Positions 26,861-37,392 of a stretch of 64,000 nucleotides of DNA are shown here, piece by piece; within the stretch, counting starts at the first letter, position 1, and the number at the start of each line of letters is the position of its first letter. The DNA is from Pseudomonas sp. PB101. GTDB taxonomy: Bacteria > Pseudomonadota > Gammaproteobacteria > Pseudomonadales > Pseudomonadaceae. The stretch lies in the NCBI RefSeq assembly GCF_009764265.1, contig NZ_RWIR01000067.1, forward strand, positions 62,001-126,000, written 5' to 3'. Below the pieces are notes generated by a model that was given only the letters and a program-made list of their open reading frames with translations, made no database searches and was not told the DNA's origin. The position numbers were made by a program, and so were the translations under genes.

Positions 26861-29482
26861 TCAAGCCAGGCGCGACAGCATCTCCCTCGCTTCGGTCTTC
26901 TGCTCGGCATTGCCTTCGCTCACGACCTCATTGAGGATGTCGCGGGCGCCGTCGCTGTCGCCCATGTCGATATAGGCCTGGGCCAGATCGAGCTTGGTTG
27001 CCGCTTCGTCGGTCCCCGAGAGGAAGTCGAAGTCATCATCGTCGCCCAGTGCGGCATCCGCCTCGGTAAAGGTCGGCTCGCCGATGCTGTTGGACAAGCT
27101 CTCCAGCTCGGCGTTGACATCATCCAGCTCCGCCGCGAACGCATCCGGCGTGCCCGTTTCGTCGGCCAGCGACAGATCGAAATCGGCCGGCAGATCCAGG
27201 TCATCCAGCGCCACGTCAGGAACAGCCGGGGTTTCGGCGACCGGAAAATCCTTCACGCCGTCATCCAGATCCAGCAGGAAATCGTCTTCAGCCAGCATCG
27301 CCGGCGACGGTTCTGCACCGAGGTCCAGATCGAGATCGAAGTCCGACAGATCGTCGAGGTTTTCCTTCATTTCAGTCTGCTGCTGCAAGACCGACTCAAA
27401 ACTCAGATCGTCATCCAGCGGGAACTCGTCCAGGTCTGCCAGCGCCGTCACTTCAGGCTCAGGTGCAGGCGCCACAGGCTTGATCGTGTCCAGATCATCC
27501 AGGCTCAGGTCGAAGGCGCTGTCGAGGTCGTCATCGAGCGGTGCCGGCTCCGGCGCGGGAGCCGGCGGCTCATCGAACAACAGATCCTTGACGTATTGCG
27601 CATCCAGTTCGGCCGCAACGGCGGCTGCGGCGATACCACCGGCAGCCACCAGCGCCATGGCCGGGAAACGGCTCTTGAGTTTTTCGACCTGGGCGAAGTT
27701 GTCGCCATTGGCCACCAACTTGCGCTCCTGAGCGACGAACGCATCGCGATCGCCTTGCTGGCCGTAGACTTCCATGAGTTTCAAGCGCAAGTCGCTGCGC
27801 TGAGGCTCTTGCTTGACGCCGTCTTCGAGCAACGCGGCAGCCTGGTTCAGACGACCGGCATTGATGTGCGACTGAGCCTGACCCAACACGTCGTGAGAAC
27901 GCTCGGCAGCCGGCGCCACCAATGGCGCGGCGATCGGCGTGGTCATCACCACCGGAGCAATGACCGGGGCCGGCGCGGGGGCTGGGGCTGGTGCCATTGC
28001 CGGTGCCGAGACTGTCGCCAGCTTCACGCTCGGCGCCGGGACTTCCAGGCCTTCGAAACTGCTTTCCGGCAGGTCGAGATCCGCCGAGAACGGCTGTTCT
28101 TCGGCCAGGGCACGTGCCATGCGCAGATGCTTCTCGGCTTCTTGCTGGGCTTTGCGGCGGCGCGCCAGCAACAGCAGCAGGAGCAGCAGAATCACCGCGC
28201 CACCACCCACCAGGCCCAACAGCACCGGATTGCTCAGCAGCTCATTGAATTTCTGCTCGTCGGAGGCGGCCGGAGTCGCCTCGACAGGTTTCTCGGCCGG
28301 AACCGGAGCTGCCTCGGACGCTGGCACAGGTGGCGCACTTTCAGCCGGAGCAGGCGCAGGGCTTGCTGTGAGCTCGGCCGACATTGCCGGAGCTGCTGCC
28401 GCTACAGCTGGCGCCCCATTTGCGCCCTCGACCTGCAATTTGGCCAGTTGATTGTTCTTCAACTCGATCAGGCGCTGCAGCTTGTCCATCTGGCTCTGCA
28501 GATCGGCCATGCGGCTTTTCAGTTCAGCGTTATCACGACGACTGGAGTCGAGGCTTTCCTGGGTCACCGCCAGCTTGTTGCTGAGGGCCGCGGCATCTCC
28601 AGCGGCCCCTTTGCCACGGTTCTTGCCGGACTCGGCAGAAACCAGGCTCAGTTTGTCGCTGGCCGGTTGAGCCGGAGCGCCATCGGTGCGAGCACGATGG
28701 GTGGCGTCGAGCTGTTGCTGCCCTGCCCCGGGCGTGGCTACATAACGACGCCCCTGACGCCAGGCCTTGTTCTGTGCAGCCACCTCGCTGATCGCCTTGG
28801 GCTGCGGCAGGTTCGTGCTCTGTGCCTGGTCCGGCATGCGCAGCACCTGGCCGGTTTTCAAGCGGTTGATGTTGCTGTCGATGAAGGCGTCCGGATTCAG
28901 CGCCTGGATGGCCAGCATGGTTTGCTGGATCGAACCGCCATTACGCGCCTTCGCGGCGATCTCCCACAGGGTATCGCGCGGCGTGGTGGTGTATTGCGAC
29001 GGTTTGGTCGCACCGGTTACCGGCGCGGCGACGGCTGGCGTCGGTGCCGGTTGCGCGGCCGCCTCGGCGGTTTGAGGCGAGAATTTCGATGGATCGAGCA
29101 GCACACTGTAGTCGCGCAGCAAGCGGCCGTTCGGCCACATGACCTGAACCAGGAATTTCACCATGGGCTCGGAGAGCGGCTTGCTGGAAGTCACGCGCAG
29201 GATGCTTTTGCCGCTGGCGTTCAGCACCGGAGTGAAGGTCAAGTCATTGAGAAACGCCTGGCGGTCGACACCGGCCTTGGCGAAATCTTCCGGCGAAGCC
29301 AGGCTCGGCACCACTTCGGCGGCGGTGAGGTCCTTGACATCGAGCAGCTCGATTTCCGCTACCAGCGGCTGGTTGAGCGTCGATTTCAGGGTCAGCTCCC
29401 CGAGCCCGAGAGCATGCGCCATACCGGAGGACAGCGCCGAGGCGGCCGCTATTGCTAACACCAGTTTGCGAACTTGAACCAT
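26861..29482 (-). CDS. fimV: FimV, polar pilus/motility hub protein
   Basis: An 873-residue envelope protein. It has a signal peptide (residues 1-24, ends MAHALG), a conserved N-terminal FimV domain (LGELTLKSTLNQPLVAEIELLDV), a LysM peptidoglycan-binding domain at about 163-217, a coiled coil near 300-345, one transmembrane helix at about 412-438 followed by RRRK, a long acidic Asp/Glu-rich cytoplasmic region, and a C-terminal TPR-like FimV motif (LAQAYIDMGDSDGARDIL). In P. aeruginosa FimV anchors type IV pilus assembly, cAMP signalling and polar localisation. AAGGAT precedes the start. Confidence 0.95.
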   Translation of the reverse strand: MVQVRKLVLAIAAASALSSGMAHALGLGELTLKSTLNQPLVAEIELLDVKDLTAAEVVPSLASPEDFAKAGVDRQAFLNDLTFTPVLNASGKSILRVTSSKPLSEPMVKFLVQVMWPNGRLLRDYSVLLDPSKFSPQTAEAAAQPAPTPAVAAPVTGATKPSQYTTTPRDTLWEIAAKARNGGSIQQTMLAIQALNPDAFIDSNINRLKTGQVLRMPDQAQSTNLPQPKAISEVAAQNKAWRQGRRYVATPGAGQQQLDATHRARTDGAPAQPASDKLSLVSAESGKNRGKGAAGDAAALSNKLAVTQESLDSSRRDNAELKSRMADLQSQMDKLQRLIELKNNQLAKLQVEGANGAPAVAAAAPAMSAELTASPAPAPAESAPPVPASEAAPVPAEKPVEATPAASDEQKFNELLSNPVLLGLVGGGAVILLLLLLLLARRRKAQQEAEKHLRMARALAEEQPFSADLDLPESSFEGLEVPAPSVKLATVSAPAMAPAPAPAPAPVIAPVVMTTPIAAPLVAPAAERSHDVLGQAQSHINAGRLNQAAALLEDGVKQEPQRSDLRLKLMEVYGQQGDRDAFVAQERKLVANGDNFAQVEKLKSRFPAMALVAAGGIAAAAVAAELDAQYVKDLLFDEPPAPAPEPAPLDDDLDSAFDLSLDDLDTIKPVAPAPEPEVTALADLDEFPLDDDLSFESVLQQQTEMKENLDDLSDFDLDLDLGAEPSPAMLAEDDFLLDLDDGVKDFPVAETPAVPDVALDDLDLPADFDLSLADETGTPDAFAAELDDVNAELESLSNSIGEPTFTEADAALGDDDDFDFLSGTDEAATKLDLAQAYIDMGDSDGARDILNEVVSEGNAEQKTEAREMLSRLA

Positions 29483-29687
29483 TAGCTCATCCTTAGTTTG
29501 AACATTCCTCGGCCAGCGAGAAGATATTGATAGCCGCCGCCGTAAGGCATTGCGTGCAACGGCAAAGGTCGTCGCGCGCGATCATTTGATTGATGCCCCG
29601 GAAAGCCCCGCAGAGTGGCTCGCCTTCAGCGTTCCGGCAAGCATAGGCCCGCCCGGAATCATTCGACAAATTGTTGCAAAGTATCTT

Positions 29688-30698
29688 TTACAGCAGGTCT
29701 TTTATCAACAACTCAGCCAGCTGCACAGCGTTGAGCGCGGCGCCTTTGCGTACGTTATCTGACGTCAGCCACAAATTAAGTTCCGACAGGTCGTCGATAC
29801 CCTGGCGAACCCGACCCACGTAGACCACGTCCTGCCCCACTGCATCGCCCACCGGCGTCGGGTAATCGCCCGCTTCGACCAGCTCGATTCCGGGAGCGTC
29901 CTCCAGGGCCGCATTGACTTTCGCCAGATCGATTTCACTCGCGCATTGCAGGGCCACGCTATAGCTATCGCCAAAAAACACCGGGGCTTGAATGCAAGTG
30001 ACGGAAATCTTCAGTGAAGGCAACGCCATGACCTGGCGCAGCTCACGTACCAGGCGTTTTTCCAGCAGCGTATGACCCTGCTCATCCGGCTTGCCGACCT
30101 GGGCCAGCAGGTTGAACGCCATCTGCCGGTCAAAGAACTTCGGTTCCAGCGGTCGTACATTCAGCAGTTCGGCGGTTTGCCGGGCGAGCTCGCTCACGGC
30201 TTCGCGGCCCTGGGCCGATACCGCCAGGCTGGCGGTCAGGCTGATGCGCTGCAAATCGAGCAAACCCATCAGCGGCGCGAGCACCACCGCCAGCGTGGTG
30301 GCGGACGGGCTTGGACTGCTGAGCTGGAAGGGTTTTTTCAAGCCGGCCAGCACCTGGGCATTGGCTTCGGGCACGACCTGCGGCGCCTTGTCGGCCGGCA
30401 AGGCGCCGGACAGGTCGATCACCGAGCAGCCGGCCTCGATCGCCCGGGAAGCAAAACTCAGGGAAACCGCCGGGCCGGCCGCGAAGAACCCGAGCTGCAC
30501 CTTGCTGAAGTCGAACTCATCGACTTCCCGCACCCGCACGTTCTTGCCGCGAAACGGCACCGAACTGCCGGCCGATTCGCTGCTGGCCAACAGATGAAGG
30601 GTGCCGATCGGGAAGTTGCGCTCTTCGAGAATCTGCACGAGTGTTTCGCCGACAGTACCGGTGGCGCCGATCACGGCAATATCAATGGTCTGGGTCAT
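29688..30698 (-). CDS. usg: Asd paralogue (Usg-like), probable pseudoenzyme
   Basis: A 336-residue member of the aspartate-semialdehyde dehydrogenase family with the NADP motif GATGTVG at 11-17. The catalytic positions are altered: the Cys of the ANPNCS-type loop is Pro131 (SSPSPSATT), the substrate Arg is Gln237 and the catalytic His is Asp244 (IQAPVFFGDS). It should not catalyse the Asd reaction. It sits between fimV and the true asd, as I recall for P. aeruginosa and for usg in E. coli. The role is unknown. Confidence 0.85.
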   Translation of the reverse strand: MTQTIDIAVIGATGTVGETLVQILEERNFPIGTLHLLASSESAGSSVPFRGKNVRVREVDEFDFSKVQLGFFAAGPAVSLSFASRAIEAGCSVIDLSGALPADKAPQVVPEANAQVLAGLKKPFQLSSPSPSATTLAVVLAPLMGLLDLQRISLTASLAVSAQGREAVSELARQTAELLNVRPLEPKFFDRQMAFNLLAQVGKPDEQGHTLLEKRLVRELRQVMALPSLKISVTCIQAPVFFGDSYSVALQCASEIDLAKVNAALEDAPGIELVEAGDYPTPVGDAVGQDVVYVGRVRQGIDDLSELNLWLTSDNVRKGAALNAVQLAELLIKDLL

Positions 30699-30795
30699 GG
30701 TTCTGCCTCTGGCGAAACGGGGGGAGCGGCACTTTACCGGGTGGGTGGCATGCAGGCAATTCTGCCGGGGCTTGTGGTGCCTGTGATGGCCCCTT

Positions 30796-30883
30796 CGAGG
30801 GCAAGCCCGCTCCCACAGGTTTCAGTGGTGTACACAAACCTTGTGCTCGACACCGGACACTGTGGGAGCGGGCTTGCCCGCGA
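30796..30883. repeat. REP doublet between usg and asd
   Basis: GGCAAGCCCGCTCCCACAG and its inverted partner GTGGGAGCGGGCTTGCCCGCGA are about 50 bases apart (CGGGC subtype). Confidence 0.9.
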
Positions 30884-30928
30884 AGAGGCCGGTATGGGCA
30901 ACCCATAAACTCAAGGTTGTCAGGGATA

Positions 30929-30960
30929 AAAAAACCCGCACCTCTTGCAAGGCGCGGGTT
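30929..30960 (-). terminator. Terminator of asd
   Basis: Minus-strand AACCCGCGCC-TTGCAAGA-GGTGCGGGTT followed by TTTTTA, 20 bases beyond the asd stop. Confidence 0.85.
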
Positions 30961-30979
30961 CTTTCATTGCTTCAGTCGA

Positions 30980-32092
30980 TCAACGCTCGAGCAGGATCCG
31001 CAACATGCGGCGCAGCGGTTCGGCCGCGCCCCACAGCAGTTGGTCGCCGACGGTGAACGCGCCGACGAACTGCGAACCCATGTTCAGTTTGCGCAGACGG
31101 CCAACCGGGATGTTCAGGGTACCGGTGACCTTGTTCGGGCTCAGTTCCTGGATGCTGGTTTCACGGTTGTTCGGCACCAGCTTGACCCAAGGGTTGTGCT
31201 GGCTGATCAAACCTTCGATATCAGCGATCGGCACGTCTTTGTTCAGCTTGATGGTCAGTGCCTGGCTGTGGCAGCGCATGGCGCCGATACGCACGCAGAT
31301 GCCATCGACCGGGATCGGGCTCTTGAAACGACCGAGGATCTTGTTGGTCTCGGCCTGGGCTTTCCACTCTTCGCGGCTCTGACCGTTCGGCAGTTCCTTG
31401 TCGATCCACGGGATCAGGCTGCCGGCCAGCGGTACACCGAAGTTTTCAGTCGGGTACGCGTCGCTGCGCATGGCTTCGGCCACACGACGGTCGATGTCGA
31501 GGATCGCGCTGGCCGGATCGGCCAGTTGATCGGCGACAGCGGCGTGGGTCGCGCCCATTTGCTTGATCAGTTCACGCATGTTCTGCGCGCCGGCACCGGA
31601 GGCCGCCTGATAGGTCATGGCGCTCATCCACTCCACCAGGCCCGCTTCGAACAGGCCGCCGAGGCCCATCAGCATCAGGCTGACCGTGCAGTTGCCGCCG
31701 ATGTAGTTCTTGGTGCCCGCGTCCAACTGCTGGTCGATGACCTTGCGGTTCACCGGGTCCAGAACGATCACCGCGTCATCCTGCATGCGCAGGCTGGAAG
31801 CGGCGTCGATCCAGTAACCCTGCCAGCCGGCTTCGCGCAGTTTCGGGAAAACTTCGCTGGTGTAGTCGCCACCCTGGCAGGTCAGAATCACGTCAAGGGT
31901 TTTCAGCTCTTCAATGCTGTAAGCGTCCTTGAGCGGAGCAATGTCCTTGCCCACGGACGGGCCTTGGCCACCGACATTGGAAGTGGTGAAAAACACCGGC
32001 TCGATGAGATCGAAATCCTGCTCTTCCAGCATCCGCTGCATGAGCACGGAACCGACCATACCGCGCCAACCGATCAGACCTACACGTTTCAT
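30980..32092 (-). CDS. asd: Aspartate-semialdehyde dehydrogenase
   Basis: A 370-residue functional Asd that reduces aspartyl phosphate to aspartate semialdehyde, feeding Lys, Thr, Met and diaminopimelate. GWRGMVGSV at 8-16 binds NADPH, the catalytic Cys135 is in GGNCTVSLM, and the catalytic His is in GAMRCHSQAL. This is the Gram-negative Asd type. AAGGTG precedes the ATG. It lies 66 bases from leuB with its own terminator. Confidence 0.97.
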   Translation of the reverse strand: MKRVGLIGWRGMVGSVLMQRMLEEQDFDLIEPVFFTTSNVGGQGPSVGKDIAPLKDAYSIEELKTLDVILTCQGGDYTSEVFPKLREAGWQGYWIDAASSLRMQDDAVIVLDPVNRKVIDQQLDAGTKNYIGGNCTVSLMLMGLGGLFEAGLVEWMSAMTYQAASGAGAQNMRELIKQMGATHAAVADQLADPASAILDIDRRVAEAMRSDAYPTENFGVPLAGSLIPWIDKELPNGQSREEWKAQAETNKILGRFKSPIPVDGICVRIGAMRCHSQALTIKLNKDVPIADIEGLISQHNPWVKLVPNNRETSIQELSPNKVTGTLNIPVGRLRKLNMGSQFVGAFTVGDQLLWGAAEPLRRMLRILLER

Positions 32093-32158
32093 CGCAACTA
32101 CACCTTCTTGAAATGTGGACCGCTGCCTTGTCTTGATTTTGGCAGCGGGCCCGAGAGA

Positions 32159-33241
<1,083 letters not shown>

Positions 33242-33292
33242 GCTTTCCTCATGTCATCAGTCGGTGCGCCCTTGGACGCACCCGGAAAAATT

Positions 33293-34060
33293 CTATCGCT
33301 CAGCCATCAGCACCAGTACATCGGTACTGAACGAACCATCGGCCTCAATCTCAAAATATTCGCGTACTTCATTGCCCATCGACTGCTGCAACGCGCGGAT
33401 CGCCGCGCGCATCACCTCGGGTGTGCGCATGCGCTCGACCCAGCTGCTGTACTCCAGACGCAAACGCTGACGGGTGGTACTGCGGGTGTGCAGCCCCGCC
33501 TCGCTGACCTGGCGCAACCACTCGCCGGCGGAATAATCGCGCACATGGCTGGTGTCGCGCAGCACTTCGACGCTTTGCAGGTAAGTGTCGAACAGTGGAC
33601 TACCCGGTGACAACACATCGATGAACGCTGCGACGCCGCCCGGCTTCAACACCCGACGCACTTCGCGCAAGGCCAGGCCGAGATCGCTCCAGTGATGCGC
33701 CGAATAGCGGCTGAAGACGAAATCGAACTCGCCATCGGCGAACGGCAGCCGTTCGGCGGCACCGTTGACCGTGGATACATTGCTCAATCCACGATCGGCA
33801 GCAGCGGTCGCCACCACGTCGAGCATCTGCTGCGACAGGTCGTAGGCCACGACTTGTTTCACCAACGAGGCGACGTGGAAACTCACGTGACCGGCGCCGC
33901 AGCCAAGGTCCAGCACCCGCGCCTCGCCCTGCCCGGCCAGCTCGGCCTGTAGCAGCGCGAATTCGGTGCCTTGAGCGTGTACGGCGCTGCTCAGGTAGGC
34001 CGAAGCCTGTTCACCGAATTGCTTCTGGACTACCTGGCTGTGCTGGGCGGTGCTGGTCAT
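33293..34060 (-). CDS. Class I SAM-dependent methyltransferase
   Basis: A 255-residue protein with a Methyltransf_11-type fold: motif I VLDLGCGAGHVSF (49-61), the acidic residue after beta-2 (VVAYDLS), LPFADGEFDFVFSRYSAHHW and VLKPGG. It resembles the UbiE/small-molecule branch; the substrate is unknown. It sits between leuD and leuB and I recall the same arrangement in P. aeruginosa, so a housekeeping role, possibly acting on a carboxylate such as trans-aconitate-like by-products, is only a guess. AAGGAAG precedes the start. Confidence 0.88.
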   Translation of the reverse strand: MTSTAQHSQVVQKQFGEQASAYLSSAVHAQGTEFALLQAELAGQGEARVLDLGCGAGHVSFHVASLVKQVVAYDLSQQMLDVVATAAADRGLSNVSTVNGAAERLPFADGEFDFVFSRYSAHHWSDLGLALREVRRVLKPGGVAAFIDVLSPGSPLFDTYLQSVEVLRDTSHVRDYSAGEWLRQVSEAGLHTRSTTRQRLRLEYSSWVERMRTPEVMRAAIRALQQSMGNEVREYFEIEADGSFSTDVLVLMAER

Positions 34061-34106
34061 GGGGACTTCCTTTTTGGGGTGAGTCTTGTGGTGTCTGTTC
34101 TGGCCT

Positions 34107-34179
34107 CATCGCTGGCAAGCCAGCTCCCACAGTGACCGAGGTGTTCACAAAACCTGTGGGAGCTGGCTTGCCAGCGATG
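34107..34179. repeat. REP doublet between leuD and the methyltransferase gene
   Basis: CGCTGGCAAGCCAGCTCCCACAG faces GTGGGAGCTGGCTTGCCAGCGATG; CTGGC subtype, perfect inverted pair inside the leu operon. Confidence 0.9.
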
Positions 34180-34212
34180 GGGCCGGTCCTGACTACATCA
34201 ATCTCGGATCAA

Positions 34213-34857
34213 TCAAGCGTCGCGAAACAACCAAGGCTGGCTCGCACGGTGCTTGGCCTCAAACGTCGCAATCGCATCGCCGTCCTGCAAGGTCAGGCCG
34301 ATGTCGTCCAGGCCGTTGAGCAGGCAGTGTTTGCGGAAGGCATCGATTTCAAAGCTCAACACCTTACCGTCAGGACGGGTCACGGTCTGGGCCTGCAGAT
34401 CGACCTGCAACTGATAACCCGGATTGGCGTCGACCTGCTGGAACAGCTCATCGACTTCGGCATCGCTCAGGATGATCGGCAGCAAGCCGTTCTTGAAGCT
34501 GTTGTTGAAGAAGATGTCGGCATAGCTTGGCGCGATGATGCTGCGGAAACCGTACTCTTCCAGTGCCCACGGCGCGTGTTCACGGCTGGAGCCGCAACCG
34601 AAGTTCTCCCGGGCCAGCAAAACGCTGGCGCCCTGGTAACGTTCGGCGTTGAGGACGAAGTCCTTGTTCAGCGGACGCTTGGAGTTGTCCTGGTACGGCT
34701 GCCCCACATCCAGGTAACGCCATTCATCGAACAGGTTCGGGCCAAAACCCGTGCGCTTGATCGACTTCAAGAACTGCTTCGGGATGATCTGGTCGGTATC
34801 GACGTTGGCACGATCCAAAGGCGCGACAAGACCAGTGTGCAGGGTAAAAGCTTTCAT
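34213..34857 (-). CDS. leuD: 3-isopropylmalate dehydratase small subunit
   Basis: A 214-residue swivel subunit of isopropylmalate isomerase. MKAFTLHTGLVAPLDRANVDTDQIIPKQFLK and the substrate loop NFGCGSSREHAPWAL are diagnostic. It pairs with LeuC from the adjacent gene, 11 bases away; AAAGGAG precedes the ATG. Confidence 0.97.
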   Translation of the reverse strand: MKAFTLHTGLVAPLDRANVDTDQIIPKQFLKSIKRTGFGPNLFDEWRYLDVGQPYQDNSKRPLNKDFVLNAERYQGASVLLARENFGCGSSREHAPWALEEYGFRSIIAPSYADIFFNNSFKNGLLPIILSDAEVDELFQQVDANPGYQLQVDLQAQTVTRPDGKVLSFEIDAFRKHCLLNGLDDIGLTLQDGDAIATFEAKHRASQPWLFRDA

Positions 34858-34868
34858 GCTGCGCTCCT

Positions 34869-36287
34869 TTAAATCAATTCACGGACGTCGATGAAACGAC
34901 CGTTCACGGCGGCGGCCGCGGCCATGGCCGGGCTGACGAGGTGAGTACGGCCACCCGCGCCCTGACGGCCTTCGAAGTTACGGTTGGAGGTCGAGGCGCA
35001 ATGCTCGCCACTTTCCAAGCGGTCCGGGTTCATCGCCAGGCACATCGAGCAACCCGGCTCGCGCCATTCGAAACCGGCTTCGAGGAAAATCTTGTCCAGG
35101 CCTTCCGACTCGGCTTGCGCCTTCACCAGGCCCGAGCCCGGCACCACGATGGCCTGTTTGATGGTCGAGGCCACTTTGCGGCCCTTGGCGATCACGGCCG
35201 CAGCGCGCAGGTCTTCGATCCGCGAGTTGGTGCACGAACCGATGAACACGCGGTCGAGCTGGATGTCGGTGATCGCCTGATTGGCGGTCAAACCCATGTA
35301 TTTCAAGGCGCGGACGATGGAATCGCGCTTGACCAAGTCCATTTCCTTGGCAGGATCCGGCACGTTCTGGTCAACGGCCAGGACCATTTCCGGCGAAGTG
35401 CCCCAGCTGACTTGCGGCTTGACTTGCGCGGCGTCGAGCTCGACCACGGTGTCAAATTTGGCGTCGGCGTCAGACACCAGGTCTTTCCAGGCTTCGACGG
35501 CCAGGTCCCACTCTGCGCCTTTCGGAGCGAACGGACGACCCTTGACGTACTCCACGGTTTTTTCGTCCGCAGCCACCAGGCCTACACGAGCGCCGGCTTC
35601 GATGGACATGTTGCAGATGGTCATGCGGCCTTCGACGGACAGGTCGCGAATCGCGCTGCCAGCGAATTCGATGGCGTGGCCGTTACCGCCGGCGGTGCCG
35701 ATCTTGCCGATCACGGCGAGGACGATGTCCTTGGCGGTCACGCCGAACGGCAATTGGCCTTCGACGCGTACCAGCATGTTTTTCATCTTCTTGGCGACCA
35801 GGCACTGGGTGGCGAGCACGTGCTCGACCTCGGAAGTGCCGATACCGTGAGCCAATGCGCCGAATGCGCCGTGGGTCGAGGTGTGGGAGTCACCGCAGAC
35901 CACGGTCATGCCCGGCAAGGTGGCGCCCTGCTCCGGGCCGATGACGTGGACGATGCCCTGGCGGATGTCGTTCATCTTGAATTCGACGATGCCGTATTCA
36001 TCGCAGTTGTCATCGAGGGTCTGGACTTGCAGGCGCGAGACCTGGTCGACGATGGCGTCGATGCCGCCCTTGCGCTCCGGCGTGGTCGGTACGTTGTGGT
36101 CCGGGGTCGCGATGTTGGCATCGATGCGCCATGGCTTGCGCCCGGCCAGACGCAGGCCTTCGAAGGCTTGCGGCGAGGTCACTTCGTGGATGATGTGACG
36201 ATCGATGTAGATCAGCGCAGAGCCATCGTCGCGCTGCTTGACCAAGTGCGAATCCCAGAGCTTGTCGTAGAGCGTTTTGCCGGCCAT
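34869..36287 (-). CDS. leuC: 3-isopropylmalate dehydratase large subunit
   Basis: A 472-residue aconitase-family subunit. The 4Fe-4S ligands are the Cys in FIGSCTNSR and the pair in EPGCSMCLAMN. ATG 36287 (MAGKTLYDKLW) is preceded by GAGGAA; an in-frame ATG five codons upstream is less likely. It is the first gene of the leftward leu operon and divergent from a LysR gene. Confidence 0.96.
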   Translation of the reverse strand: MAGKTLYDKLWDSHLVKQRDDGSALIYIDRHIIHEVTSPQAFEGLRLAGRKPWRIDANIATPDHNVPTTPERKGGIDAIVDQVSRLQVQTLDDNCDEYGIVEFKMNDIRQGIVHVIGPEQGATLPGMTVVCGDSHTSTHGAFGALAHGIGTSEVEHVLATQCLVAKKMKNMLVRVEGQLPFGVTAKDIVLAVIGKIGTAGGNGHAIEFAGSAIRDLSVEGRMTICNMSIEAGARVGLVAADEKTVEYVKGRPFAPKGAEWDLAVEAWKDLVSDADAKFDTVVELDAAQVKPQVSWGTSPEMVLAVDQNVPDPAKEMDLVKRDSIVRALKYMGLTANQAITDIQLDRVFIGSCTNSRIEDLRAAAVIAKGRKVASTIKQAIVVPGSGLVKAQAESEGLDKIFLEAGFEWREPGCSMCLAMNPDRLESGEHCASTSNRNFEGRQGAGGRTHLVSPAMAAAAAVNGRFIDVRELI

Positions 36288-36372
36288 CAGACGGTTCCTC
36301 ATCAGCTTGTTTCTATGCCCCGGGTCTTGAGTTTTTCAATAACCCTTTGGCTTGTGAGGCTGATCCTATGGG

Positions 36373-36387
36373 GTTACATTAAATAAC
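36373..36387. promoter_or_regulatory. Candidate LysR operator between leuC and the LysR gene
   Basis: GTTA-CATTAAA-TAAC is a short dyad fitting T-N11-A, in an AT-rich stretch midway between the divergent starts. It is a candidate only. Confidence 0.4.
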
Positions 36388-36434
36388 TCAAATTCATATT
36401 TTTTATGCTTTGGATAACCAACTGGAATACGACC

Positions 36435-37325
36435 ATGGACCTGGCCAACCTCAATGCCTTTATTGCCATCGCCGAGACCGGCAGCTTCTCCGGCGCCGGT
36501 GAACGCCTGCATCTGACGCAGCCGGCGATCAGCAAACGCATCGCCGGCCTGGAGCAGCAATTGAAGGTGCGATTGTTCGACCGGCTGGGACGCGAGGTCG
36601 GGCTGACCGAAGCCGGCCGCGCCCTGCTGCCTCGGGCCTACCAGATTCTGAATGTCCTTGATGATACGCGCCGCGCCCTGACCAACCTCACCGGCGAGGT
36701 GACCGGTCGTCTGACCCTGGCCACCAGTCACCACATCGGTTTGCACCGCTTGCCTCCCTTATTAAGGGAGTTCACCCGCCGCTATCCCGAGGTGGCGCTG
36801 GATATCCAGTTTCTCGATTCGGAAGTGGCCTACGAGGAAATTCTCCATGGCCGCGCCGAACTGGCGGTCATCACCCTCGCACCGGAACCCCATGCACTGG
36901 TCAAGGCCACGCCGGTGTGGGACGACCCGCTGGATTTCGTGGTCGCCCCGGAGCATTCACTGCTGCACAACGGCAAGGTCAGCCTGGCGGACATCGCCCG
37001 CCACCCGGCGGTGTTCCCCGGCGGCAATACCTTTACCCACCACATCGTGCAGCGGCTGTTTGAAGCCCAGGGCCTGACGCCGAACATCGCCATGAGCACC
37101 AACTACCTGGAAACCATCAAGATGATGGTCTCGATCGGCCTGGCCTGGAGCGTTCTGCCGCGCACCATGCTCGATGAACAGGTGGCGCGCATACCTTTGC
37201 CGGGCATACAGCTCACTCGCCAGCTAGGCTATATCCTGCACACGGAAAGGACGCTGTCGAACGCTGCCCGGGCCTTCATGGCCCTGCTGGACGCTCAACT
37301 CGAATCGCCAGGGACTCAAGGCTAA
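36435..37325 (+). CDS. LysR-family regulator divergent from leuC
   Basis: A 296-residue LysR regulator. The helix-turn-helix spans about residues 1-60 (MDLANLNAFIAIAETGSFSGAGERLHLTQPAISKRIAGLEQQL), followed by an effector domain. The gene is divergent from leuC with 147 bases between, which suggests control of leucine synthesis, perhaps by an isopropylmalate-type effector as known for LeuO/LeuB regulators elsewhere. I chose ATG 36435 because the HTH starts immediately; ATG 36405 is possible and neither has a strong ribosome site. Confidence 0.88.
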   Translation: MDLANLNAFIAIAETGSFSGAGERLHLTQPAISKRIAGLEQQLKVRLFDRLGREVGLTEAGRALLPRAYQILNVLDDTRRALTNLTGEVTGRLTLATSHHIGLHRLPPLLREFTRRYPEVALDIQFLDSEVAYEEILHGRAELAVITLAPEPHALVKATPVWDDPLDFVVAPEHSLLHNGKVSLADIARHPAVFPGGNTFTHHIVQRLFEAQGLTPNIAMSTNYLETIKMMVSIGLAWSVLPRTMLDEQVARIPLPGIQLTRQLGYILHTERTLSNAARAFMALLDAQLESPGTQG

Positions 37326-37392
37326 CTTGTGCTACTCCTATAGAGCCGCGAATTCCTGCAACAAACGCCCAAATTCAGCCTAAGGCTTGCCA

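Noticed and set aside
26750..29458. A 902-codon open frame opposite fimV
   Set aside because: Fully antisense to a well-recognised FimV; the product has low-complexity basic composition and no signature.
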